This document shows positions 27,524-35,016 of a DNA stretch of 39,536 nt, piece after piece. The stretch is from an uncultured Clostridia bacterium. Its GTDB lineage: Bacteria; Bacillota; Clostridia; Christensenellales; Borkfalkiaceae. The notes under the pieces were generated by a model. It was not told where the DNA came from. It worked only from the letters and a program-made list of their open reading frames with translations, and ran no database searches. Made by a program: the position numbers and the translations under genes. The DNA lies in assembly GCA_947626305.1 (NCBI GenBank), contig CANQRP010000004.1:1-39536 (forward strand), in the 5' to 3' direction. The first letter of the stretch is position 1; every line of letters begins with the position of its first letter.

Positions 27524-28747
27524 ATGAATGCTGTATTTGCGGCGATCGCTTCCGCGTGGCATGCCGTCTCCTCGGCAGTGATCCGGGGCGTCGGCTTCGT
27601 GGCAGGCACCGTCGGCGGATGGTTTGCAAAGATAGGGCGAAAGTTTTTGTCCTTCGAATGGGTCAAACGCATCTGCGAATTGTTCAAAAAAATCTACGGC
27701 TTTTTGAAGAAGACCGTATTCAACCCGAAAGTGGTGAAGATCGCGAAGATCGTTTTGAGTTTCGCGCTCTTCGGGCTCGCTGTCGCGCAGATGGTCTTTG
27801 CGGCGTTGACCCTATTTTCGGGCGCTTCGGCTGCGTTGACGGGCAAGGCGGACTCCGTGATCTTTTTCGTGCTCAATGCACTTTCCGCCCTCGTTTGCGC
27901 CGCATTTTTGCTCTCTTTTGTGTTTGGGCTGTTCAAAAAGACATTTCGGTACGGCTTTGTCGGCGCATTGCTCTGCTTTTACATCATTGCGATGATGTCG
28001 GCGGAGTTCACGGGCGCACCCCTGTACCGTGACCTTGCGGAAAACATATTCGGGCTCAAAATCGCCGCCATCGTCGTGTTTGCGGTTTTGGCGCTCTTGA
28101 AATTGACGGACGAGGAAAAGCCGACGAGCATCCTTGCCTTTCTTTTTTGCGTCCTTTCGGCTGTGGCGATCGTGCTCCTCTACCGCATGGGGGGCTTCGG
28201 CGGCATTGCGGCGTACGATTTCGGGCAGGAACTTCACCTCGGCGCGGAGGAGGTGGGCGCGCTCGCCTATTTCCGCCGCCTGGGAGAATTTCTCTCGGGT
28301 GCCGAGAGGGGAGGCGGCGTCTCGGGGGCGATCTTGTCGCAGAGCCTCGCCCTGGCGGAGACGTCGGGGAAATTCGCCGCGGCGTTTGCCGCAGCGGGCA
28401 ATTGCCTGGTCTGCTTCGTCTGCTCCCTCGCTCCCTACGTCTTGCTCACGGCGCTGACAGGCTGCTTCATGGGGGCGCTCAACGACCGCCTCGCGCAGAC
28501 GGTCTATCTGTCGAGGACATTAAAGACCTTCAAATATCTCTTTTTCGGCGTCCTCGTTGCCTTCCTCGCGGCGCTCTGCGTGCAGCCGCTCTTCGGGGAC
28601 GGACCGATCGTGCTCCTTCCCGACTTCGTTGCGGCGCTCGTGGCGTTGCTCTCGACCGCCGCGCTCGCGGGGGGCTGCGCCCTGTCCCGCAAGATGATCG
28701 CGGACAAGTACGCCCATAAATTAAAGATCAAGGAGAAGCTCGCGTAA
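27524..28747 (+). CDS. Polytopic membrane protein of the tubulin-like operon
   Basis: This 407-aa protein has about eight TM helices (near 76-99, 110-137, 143-160, 178-195, 205-222, 298-325, 340-360, 366-388). An amphipathic, Trp/Lys-containing N-terminal part (1-70) could lie on the membrane surface, and a Gly/Ala/Ser-rich loop lies at about 225-290. The C-terminus is basic (KYAHKLKIKEKLA). No transporter or enzyme motif is visible and I do not recognise the family. The start at 27524 has only a weak ribosome site and follows a GC hairpin. It is separated by a single base from the next gene, so it probably acts with it. Membrane localisation of the complex is the only safe inference. Confidence 0.78.
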   Translation: MNAVFAAIASAWHAVSSAVIRGVGFVAGTVGGWFAKIGRKFLSFEWVKRICELFKKIYGFLKKTVFNPKVVKIAKIVLSFALFGLAVAQMVFAALTLFSGASAALTGKADSVIFFVLNALSALVCAAFLLSFVFGLFKKTFRYGFVGALLCFYIIAMMSAEFTGAPLYRDLAENIFGLKIAAIVVFAVLALLKLTDEEKPTSILAFLFCVLSAVAIVLLYRMGGFGGIAAYDFGQELHLGAEEVGALAYFRRLGEFLSGAERGGGVSGAILSQSLALAETSGKFAAAFAAAGNCLVCFVCSLAPYVLLTALTGCFMGALNDRLAQTVYLSRTLKTFKYLFFGVLVAFLAALCVQPLFGDGPIVLLPDFVAALVALLSTAALAGGCALSRKMIADKYAHKLKIKEKLA

Positions 28748-28748
28748 T

Positions 28749-29303
28749 ATGGCGAAGACAGGGGCGGCGGGAAGCGCCGCATATCGCGAATGCAAACGGT
28801 ACTTTGCGCGGCGGATCGTCGCTTTGGGGGAGGAACTCGAGGGCGTGCGTTCCGACTTGAAAGCGTCGCTCGAAGGGAGCCGTTCCGCCTATCGGAAGAT
28901 CGGAAAAGAGAGCGCAAGGTTGTTCGGAAACGACCCGTTGAACTTTTTCATGTTTGCGGGTTGCATCCTGTTCCCGTTCGCCGTGCTGTGTGTGCTCTTG
29001 CGCCTTGTCGGCACGTCGGCGCTCGTCAGCCTGCTTCCCGCGATCGCGGGTGGCATCCTCATCGCCGCGGTCGCAGCCGTAAAACTTGCGAAGACGGCGA
29101 AATTCCGCAAAGCACGCGCTTCTTTCCGCGCCGCCTGCACGTCTTCCGAGGAACAACTTGCCCTTCAAAACAAGCTCTTTCGGGTCAAGGCGATCAGAAA
29201 GAAGAAGTTGAAGCGCATCTATAAAATGTTAAAAAAGGATCCGAACATGAGCGAAGCGAAAATCAGGGAACTCAGGGCGGAGTTCGATCGGATCGCAAAG
29301 TAA
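28749..29303 (+). CDS. Small two-TM membrane protein with coiled-coil ends
   Basis: This 184-aa protein starts one base after the preceding stop, with AAGGAG inside the end of that gene (translational coupling). A charged helical N-terminus (about 1-60) precedes a TM hairpin (about 68-88 and 92-112). A long basic C-terminal helix follows (RKKKLKRIYKMLKKD), ending in an acidic/basic segment. Both ends are predicted to be cytoplasmic. The layout is a miniature of the 721-aa coiled-coil protein upstream. No known family was recognised. Given its position it is probably a small subunit or adaptor of the same membrane assembly. Confidence 0.78.
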   Translation: MAKTGAAGSAAYRECKRYFARRIVALGEELEGVRSDLKASLEGSRSAYRKIGKESARLFGNDPLNFFMFAGCILFPFAVLCVLLRLVGTSALVSLLPAIAGGILIAAVAAVKLAKTAKFRKARASFRAACTSSEEQLALQNKLFRVKAIRKKKLKRIYKMLKKDPNMSEAKIRELRAEFDRIAK

Positions 29304-29323
29304 AATACAAAAGTGAGGTTTTC

Positions 29324-31432
29324 ATGAGAAGATTCAAAGAGTGGTTCAGCATTCAGCTTGCAAAGCACCCCGCCCGTGTGGTGCTTCTCGCAATCTTGCT
29401 GTTCAACGTGGTCTTTTTCATTTCGGCGGCGCTCGTCATCAAAAATCTTGCGCTGAACGGAACGGAAGAGATGAGCTTATTCGAGGCGGCGTTCTATACG
29501 ATCACCATGATCCTCGATGCGGGATGTATCCAATTCGTCGTTGCGGACATCGGCGAATCCGGCATCGCGATCGCGGTCGTGTGTCTCGTCATCGTCCTCA
29601 TCGGGATGGTCTCCTTCACGGGCGCCGTCATCGGTTATGTCACAAACTACATCTCCAACTTCATCGAGAACTCCAATTCGGGCATGCGTCGGCTCAGGAT
29701 CTCCTACCACCTCGTCATTCTCAATTGGAATACGCGCGCTTCGGAGATCATCAACGACCTTCTGTATTGCCGCAAGAGGCAAAAGGTCGTCGTGCTTGTC
29801 GGCGGCAGAAAGAAGGAGATCCAGAAAGAGATCGAAGAGCGCATCACGGATACCATCCACCGCGAAAACAGTGCGCTCCTGCTGCGCTGCCGCAAACTCG
29901 GGCTCCGCAAATATTTCGTGTACTTCCGGGAAAAGCTGCACAACAATTTAACGGTCATCCTCCGCGAAGGCGACGTGTTCTCCGCAAAGCAGCTCCACGA
30001 CATCTCCATCGAGCGCGCCCGTTCGGTGGTGATCCTCGGCAACGACGTCAACAATTCCATCTGCCAATACGGCAATCGGGAGAGGATCGAGGAGAACGGC
30101 AGGGGGAATGCCCAAACGGTAAAGACGCTCATGCAGGTATCCGACATCACGGGCGCCGAATATTCTCTCGACAATCAGAAGATCATCGTCGAGATCTCCG
30201 ACGACTGGACCTGGGAGCTCGTGCAGCGCATCATCAGCTACAAACAGGTCCAAGGCAAGTGCAACATCGTTCCCGTGCGGGTCAATCAGGTGCTGGGGCA
30301 AATCCTGTCTCAATTCTCGCTCATGCCGGAGCTCAACCTTGTCTACAAGGAGCTCTTCTCCAACAAGGGTGCGACCTTCTTCGTCGAAGAAAAGAAGGTG
30401 TCCGACGAGAGCGGTTATATCACCGAGTATCTGAAAAACCACCGTTCGGCGATCCCGCTCACGACGCTCAACTCGGGCGACAAGGACTATTTCGTCTATG
30501 CCGCGGGGAACGAAAAGGACATTCAGAAGACGTACGAGCGGACGGAGACCGGTTTCACCGTCAAACTCAACCGCAACTATTGGATCGAAAAGAAAAACGT
30601 CATCATCCTCGGGCACAACAGCAAGAGCAAGGATATCATGCAGGGCTTCTGCGCCTTCCGCGACGAGTGGAACTATAAGGACGGAGAGGACGAGATCCTC
30701 AACATCATCGTCATCGACGACGAGCAGAGCCTCGAAAAGATGAACTATTACCGCGAATATCCCTTCGTCACCGAAACCGTGTCCGCTACCGTCTACGACG
30801 AAGCGCGCATCTGTTCCACGATTGAGCGCTTTGTGGACGCCAACGAGGACGACACGAGCATCCTGATCCTCTCCGACGATTCCGCCCTCACCGAAAACAT
30901 CGACGCCAAGGCGCTCGCCAATCTCGTGTATGTGCAGGATATCATCAGCGCCAAAAAGAGTCGGGACAGCAATTTCGACGTGGAGAGCATCGACGTCATC
31001 GTCGAGATCCTCGACCCGAAGCATCATGACATCGTGAGCAGTTACAGCGTCGACAATGTCGTCATCAGCAACCGCTACATCAGCAAGATGATCACGCAGA
31101 TCGGCGAGAAAGAGGCGATCTTCGATTTCTATACCGACATTCTGACCTACGACACCGAGGACGCCGACGCATACGAGAGCAAAGAAGTGTACACCAAAAA
31201 GGTCTCCGCCTTCTTCGAGAAGATCCCCGGGGAGTGCACCGAAGAGGAGCTCATCCGCGCCGTGTGGAACGCCTCCGTTGACCCGTCCATCCCGAAGGAA
31301 AAACAAAATCCCACGGTCGTGCTCGGCTATGTCAAACCGGGCGGAAGGATCACGCTCTTCGAGGGCGACCGCACGGTCAGAAAGGTCAGGCTCGAAAAGA
31401 ACGACAAGATCATCGTCTTCACCAATCACTGA
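29324..31432 (+). CDS. CASTOR/POLLUX-like ion channel with tandem RCK-type domains
   Basis: This 702-aa protein has TM1 at about 18-38, a pore helix and filter near 55-70 (YTITMILDAGCIQF), and TM2 at about 81-106. In plant CASTOR/POLLUX channels the filter contains ADAGNH/ADSGNH; DAGC (65-68) fits this and not the TVGYGD of K+ channels. The first Rossmann-like RCK domain begins HLVILNWNTRASEIINDL (129-146), matching the family's H-VILGWN start, and a second begins NVIILGHNSKSK near 425-436. The rest matches the family's long cytoplasmic gating ring. The plant proteins are Ca2+-activated or Ca2+-permeable nuclear-envelope channels; bacterial ones are largely uncharacterised. It is the last gene of the operon and is followed by a strong terminator. 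Confidence 0.88.
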   Translation: MRRFKEWFSIQLAKHPARVVLLAILLFNVVFFISAALVIKNLALNGTEEMSLFEAAFYTITMILDAGCIQFVVADIGESGIAIAVVCLVIVLIGMVSFTGAVIGYVTNYISNFIENSNSGMRRLRISYHLVILNWNTRASEIINDLLYCRKRQKVVVLVGGRKKEIQKEIEERITDTIHRENSALLLRCRKLGLRKYFVYFREKLHNNLTVILREGDVFSAKQLHDISIERARSVVILGNDVNNSICQYGNRERIEENGRGNAQTVKTLMQVSDITGAEYSLDNQKIIVEISDDWTWELVQRIISYKQVQGKCNIVPVRVNQVLGQILSQFSLMPELNLVYKELFSNKGATFFVEEKKVSDESGYITEYLKNHRSAIPLTTLNSGDKDYFVYAAGNEKDIQKTYERTETGFTVKLNRNYWIEKKNVIILGHNSKSKDIMQGFCAFRDEWNYKDGEDEILNIIVIDDEQSLEKMNYYREYPFVTETVSATVYDEARICSTIERFVDANEDDTSILILSDDSALTENIDAKALANLVYVQDIISAKKSRDSNFDVESIDVIVEILDPKHHDIVSSYSVDNVVISNRYISKMITQIGEKEAIFDFYTDILTYDTEDADAYESKEVYTKKVSAFFEKIPGECTEEELIRAVWNASVDPSIPKEKQNPTVVLGYVKPGGRITLFEGDRTVRKVRLEKNDKIIVFTNH

Positions 31433-31509
31433 CGGGCGGCGCGGTTTTTTCGGAAAAACGCACCCCATATCCTCATTTCGAACAATTTGTATTCGGACTA
31501 TCGCGAATG

Positions 31510-31557
31510 CAGCCGAACTTCTTCCGTACTCCCGGAAGCTGGTTCGGCTGTTTTTTT
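31510..31557 (+). terminator. Intrinsic terminator of the tubulin-like operon
   Basis: CAGCCGAAC (31510-31518) pairs with GTTCGGCTG (31542-31550). An inner CTTCCG/CGGAAG stem extends it, and T7 follows (31551-31557). It lies 78 nt after the channel stop and closes the eight-gene unit. Confidence 0.93.
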
Positions 31558-31598
31558 GATGTTCGGGCGGGAGAATGCGGCGCGCCGGATTTGAGAGA

Positions 31599-31627
31599 TT
31601 GACGTTTGGCGCGGAATGTGCTATAAT
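31599..31627 (+). promoter_or_regulatory. Sigma-A promoter of the 174-aa gene
   Basis: TTGACG (31599-31604), a 17-nt spacer and TATAAT (31622-31627), placed 33 nt before the TTG start. It lies after the operon terminator, so this gene is an independent unit. Confidence 0.88.
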
Positions 31628-31659
31628 CAAGTTATCCGATACGGGAGGAGGGCACTCGT

Positions 31660-32184
31660 TTGATCGTCGATCGACTTTCCAAGGAAGAACTCGCCAAAAT
31701 TTTTGCGCATTTTCTCTACCGAAACACCGCGGTGGAGGACTATCACCGCGAAAATGTGTGCATGGACGAAAAGCTGTACGCGGCGGTTTTGCGCATCGTG
31801 ACATCCAACCTTCGGAAGGTCGCGCGCAATCACAATTTGCTTCTCTCGGTAAAAGAGGAGGAGCTCGCGTCCGTCGTCAACGCCATGTACCCCACGCGCG
31901 CAATGGAATTTTTGCACTACGCGCAGGAGTTCGCATTTTATTGCACCTATAAACCGGGCTTCGGATGGGACCCTCCCGTTCTCTTGCAGACGCAACCGCC
32001 CAAGGACAAGGCGGTCTATCTGCTCGGCGGCGAATTTCTCCGCGGTTGCACCCGCCGTTGGGACTTCGACGACAGCGCGATGTGCCGCATCAACAAGGAC
32101 ATTTACAACCGCATCTACACCCTGGTTTGTATGGGGCTCCTGCCCGCTCCGGCGAAGACCCCTCCGTGCTCCCCGCGCACGTAA
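31660..32184 (+). CDS. Conserved-looking hypothetical protein with TTG start
   Basis: This 174-aa soluble protein has a TTG start at 31660, supported by GGGAGGAGGG about 8 nt upstream and by a consensus promoter. No ATG/GTG in a suitable place keeps the N-terminal MIVDRLSKEELAKIFAHFLYR helix. It is mostly helical and ordered (VCMDEKLYAAVLRIVTSNL, MEFLHYAQEFAFYCTY), with several His and Cys residues, and ends in a short Pro-rich tail. There are no TM segments. I do not recognise a family. It has no obvious tie to the upstream system other than adjacency. Confidence 0.75.
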   Translation: MIVDRLSKEELAKIFAHFLYRNTAVEDYHRENVCMDEKLYAAVLRIVTSNLRKVARNHNLLLSVKEEELASVVNAMYPTRAMEFLHYAQEFAFYCTYKPGFGWDPPVLLQTQPPKDKAVYLLGGEFLRGCTRRWDFDDSAMCRINKDIYNRIYTLVCMGLLPAPAKTPPCSPRT

Positions 32185-32215
32185 ATTAAGAGAATCGTTC
32201 GTTGTCGTAGTCGGA

Positions 32216-32245
32216 AAGCGGCGAAAAATTCGCCGCTTGTGTTTT
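32216..32245 (+). terminator. Intrinsic terminator after the 174-aa gene
   Basis: AAGCGGCGAA (32216-32225) pairs perfectly with TTCGCCGCTT (32229-32238) around AAA, and is followed by GTGTTTTAT. The T run is short on the opposite strand, so action on plus-strand transcripts is the more likely. Confidence 0.75.
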
Positions 32246-32290
32246 ATCGGGAAATATTCCGTCCCAAGCAACGTTTTTTGTGAATTGTAT

Positions 32291-33491
32291 TTACGGTTTG
32301 TCCCGCAGCTTGTTCGCGGGAGGTTCGACCCAAATACTTAAAATATTCGAGCTTAACTTTTGCTTTTTTTTGATCTCTCTCGATGCACGGTAGATATCGG
32401 TCTCCAGGTAGAGCTGCGGATCCGGAACGGGGTCCGTTTTCTTCCGCAACGCCAACGCAAATGCGGCATTGCCTTCGACCTGTTTCAGGTAATTGCCGTA
32501 AAGGTCGGGGCGAGTGCTTTGTAAAAGTGCAGGCATATCGGGAAAAATCATCTTCCGCACGATGTCCGGCGCAAAATACGGCGTTACGGTAAGATCGAAC
32601 GGATTGACATAGATATGATCGAGGAAATCGATATCCACAATGGCGCCGTGAATTGTGCCGCTTCCGCCTATGGCTTTGATCGCCTCGGAAATGTGTTTCT
32701 GGACTTCGGTAAACCGCTCCAGGGGGTTTTTGATATAAGAGATCACCTCATCCATTCTGTCGAAATAATAACGGACATCCCGCTGCTCCAAACACTTTAA
32801 GGCGCCTCCGTTCAAGATAGACAGCTTTCCGCCCGGAGCTCGCAAGAGGAACATATAATATCCGTTTTTCTTCAACATAAAGAGTTTGGAAAATTTTCTG
32901 TTGAATGTGAGCCCGATGTTTTTTCCGCGATAAAAGCGAATATATTCTTCTCTGCTCAACTCATAGATCCCATTTTCACGATCGGCGAAAATGTCGTAGT
33001 CGTCATCGATATAAAAATATTTGAGGTAAGCGTTGACGTGTTTATAACCGATCTGATTGTCCGCATATATCCTGTAATCGCCGTCGTCGTGAAAATAGTT
33101 CCTGTGCGTATGACCGTTAACATAGACAAAGCCACTCTGCGGTTTGAGATCGGCACACCAATCTTTTAGCGGCATGTGTGTAGCAGGCATTGTCGTAGAT
33201 ATCGCCCCGCAAAAAATCATAATAGGCGGAAAAATCGTCGAAACAAACCGTCAGTTCGTCTTCCGCGATGCAATCGATACCACCGACGCATTCGTCAACG
33301 AAAAAATTGTTCCGAATAATGTCGTATCCTTTGCGGATCGACCTGCGCAGCCCCAGCTCCCTTTCCGCAGCGACAACGGAAGGGTGATACCGATATTCTT
33401 GAGGGACCGCATAGAAGCCGATCGATCGATTTTTAAGCCGTTCGACGAGGGAAATTACTTCTTGATCCTGAGTTGTCGTTTCGTTTGACAT
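32291..33491 (-). pseudogene. Broken metallophosphoesterase-like gene (internal deletion plus frame change)
   Basis: A normal start (ATG 33491, GGAGAC site, good promoter) opens a frame reading MSNETTTQDQEVISLVERL through FDDFSAYYDFLRGDIYDNACYTH, where the sense is lost near 33165-33200. The remaining protein continues in another frame: HMPLKDWCADLKPQ, then FVYVNGHTHRNYF and a further 270 residues to a stop at 32291. GHTH is the C-terminal metal-binding motif of calcineurin-like phosphoesterases. The D-x-H, GDxxDR and GNH motifs that must precede it are absent, so about 150-250 residues of catalytic domain appear deleted at the junction. The region is more AT-rich than its surroundings. The intact protein would have been a phosphoesterase of unknown substrate. 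Confidence 0.75.
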
Positions 33492-33519
33492 CGCCGTCTC
33501 CGCAAAATGCTTTTGGAAC

Positions 33520-33548
33520 ATTATATCATTTGCTCTCGGTTTTTTCAA
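33520..33548 (-). promoter_or_regulatory. Sigma-A promoter of the broken phosphoesterase gene
   Basis: On the minus strand TTGAAA (33548-33543), 17-nt spacer, TATAAT (33525-33520), 29 nt before the ATG. The promoter is intact although the gene is not, so the disruption may be recent. Confidence 0.85.
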
Positions 33549-33638
33549 GAAAAAAGAGGACTTCGGCATGCCGCCCTTGGAGAAAGCCGCCCGTCGGGGC
33601 GAGAAAAAGCCCGTTGATGGAACCTCGCGGTCAAACGC

Positions 33639-33667
33639 TTGTGATTTTTAGGGTATTATGATATAAT
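33639..33667 (+). promoter_or_regulatory. Sigma-A promoter of the 409-aa membrane protein
   Basis: TTGTGA (33639-33644), 17-nt spacer, TATAAT (33662-33667). The ATG at 33666, which would give a longer protein, lies within the -10 element and cannot be used from this promoter. This supports the start at 33717. Confidence 0.82.
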
Positions 33668-33716
33668 GTGCAAAACGGTGTCGAAAATCGTGCGGCACGA
33701 CGGTTCGGAGGGGAAA

Positions 33717-34946
33717 ATGGATCTTCATGAGACGCTCGCTTACGGTAGGCGCGGCGGATTTGTATATCTGAGATACGTCTCCGTTATTTTCTTCTTTCTC
33801 TCGCAGTTTGCGACCTATTTCGTCATCCTGAATGTTCTGACGCAGGCATCGAACGCCTTGAACGCGCTGCAATCGCGCGACATTGTCGGGGTCGTCACCT
33901 CCCTCGTCTCCTTCCGGCTCGAAGGTCCCTCCGGCACGGTCGTCGGGATCATGCGGAATTTGGGATGTCTCGTTATCCCGCTGTACTTCATCGCAACGAT
34001 CTCCTTCGTGCTCAACTTCAACCGCGGAGAGATCGGCAAGATCACCCGCCGCACCGCTGTCATCGCTATTCTGCTTTCTTTTGCCGAGCTGATGGCATAT
34101 GTCGTTCTTCTCGGCGTCGTGACGGTGCTGGCGGAGAGCCTGTTTGCCTTGGTCGCGGAGCAGTACTCGGATATCGTCGGCATCGTGGACCAGATCATCA
34201 AGGCATTCAATGCCGAGGCGGAACTCATCCCGTTCGAAAGCGCAAGCGCGGCGCTCGCATTCGCCGAGAAGTTCGTTACCGAACGGCTCACGCTCACGCT
34301 GCTCAACAATATGCCCTCTTTCAACATCTTTCTCGACCAGTTGCTCTGTTTGCTGCTGTGCGTGTTCTTTTGTTTTCGTCCCAAATGGGCGAACACCGGG
34401 GCGAAAAGGGCACTGTTCCGCGCCTTGGGAGTCCTGCCCACCGCCTACATCGTTGCTGCATTTGTCTTCAACGGACTGATGCACTCGGGCGTCCTTTCTC
34501 CGAGCCTGACGCTGATGAGTCTGTTCCCCGCAAAACGTCTGCCGCATTTCTTGTTCATCGGCTGTATTCTGTATTGCAATCGCTCGCAGCTCGTGAGAGG
34601 AGCGAAAAGAGAGATCGGGTTCGGGTCTGTGCCCTCTACCCAAAAGATATACCGCTCGGTGCCGCCCGTGTTCGAGACAGCGGAAACGGCAAAAAGAAGG
34701 TCCCTCCAAACGGCGGTCTTTCTGAGCGTCTGTCTCTTATTACTGAGCGCGGTGGACTTTTTGCTCGGAGGTCTGCCGTTCGCGGCGAAGTGGGGATTGG
34801 GCAAGTCCTACTACGCCGTATTCTGCATCCCGTTCTTGTTTTTCTTCGATGAGAGAAAACCCGTCGCCAAGCGGAATTATACGGTTTTTTCTCTGGTTTA
34901 TTTCGCGGTGATCGTCGTCGTTGTTTTGATCTATCTCTTCTTTTGA
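33717..34946 (+). CDS. Polytopic membrane protein of unknown function
   Basis: This 409-aa protein starts at 33717 behind GGAGGGG; see the promoter entry for why the earlier ATG is rejected. A short charged N-terminus (MDLHETLAYGRRGG) precedes about eight TM helices (near 18-42, 85-108, 115-145, 215-235, 250-272, 280-300, 340-360, 375-409). One longer amphipathic loop lies at about 145-205 (EQYSDIVGIVDQIIKAFNAEAE) and one basic loop at about 305-335. The C-terminus ends in a hydrophobic helix. No transporter, enzyme or sensor motif is visible. It converges on the GH3 gene and has its own promoter, so it appears monocistronic. Confidence 0.78.
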   Translation: MDLHETLAYGRRGGFVYLRYVSVIFFFLSQFATYFVILNVLTQASNALNALQSRDIVGVVTSLVSFRLEGPSGTVVGIMRNLGCLVIPLYFIATISFVLNFNRGEIGKITRRTAVIAILLSFAELMAYVVLLGVVTVLAESLFALVAEQYSDIVGIVDQIIKAFNAEAELIPFESASAALAFAEKFVTERLTLTLLNNMPSFNIFLDQLLCLLLCVFFCFRPKWANTGAKRALFRALGVLPTAYIVAAFVFNGLMHSGVLSPSLTLMSLFPAKRLPHFLFIGCILYCNRSQLVRGAKREIGFGSVPSTQKIYRSVPPVFETAETAKRRSLQTAVFLSVCLLLLSAVDFLLGGLPFAAKWGLGKSYYAVFCIPFLFFFDERKPVAKRNYTVFSLVYFAVIVVVVLIYLFF

Positions 34947-34956
34947 ACGCCGCATT

Positions 34957-34989
34957 GAAAAAACAGCGACCGGGTTTTCCCGGTCGCTG
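34957..34989 (-). terminator. Intrinsic terminator of the GH3 gene
   Basis: CAGCGACCGGG (34964-34974) and CCCGGTCGCTG (34979-34989) form a perfect 11-bp stem with a 4-nt loop. On the minus strand it is followed by a T run (34963-34957), placing the end of the GH3 transcript about 30 nt after its stop. The same hairpin may also weakly stop the convergent plus-strand gene. Confidence 0.9.
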
Positions 34990-35016
34990 CATATTGCGAT
35001 GTGTTTGAAGAGGGGA

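Noticed and set aside
24148-27687. 1179-codon minus-strand open frame opposite the giant gene
   Set aside because: Its Phe/Val/Arg-rich repeats are the reverse complement of the Asp/Glu codon repeats. The plus strand has the zinc ribbon and the transglutaminase-like triad.
33666-33716. Upstream ATG extending the 409-aa membrane protein by 17 residues
   Set aside because: The ATG lies inside the -10 hexamer of the best promoter, while the ATG at 33717 has a GGAGGGG site.
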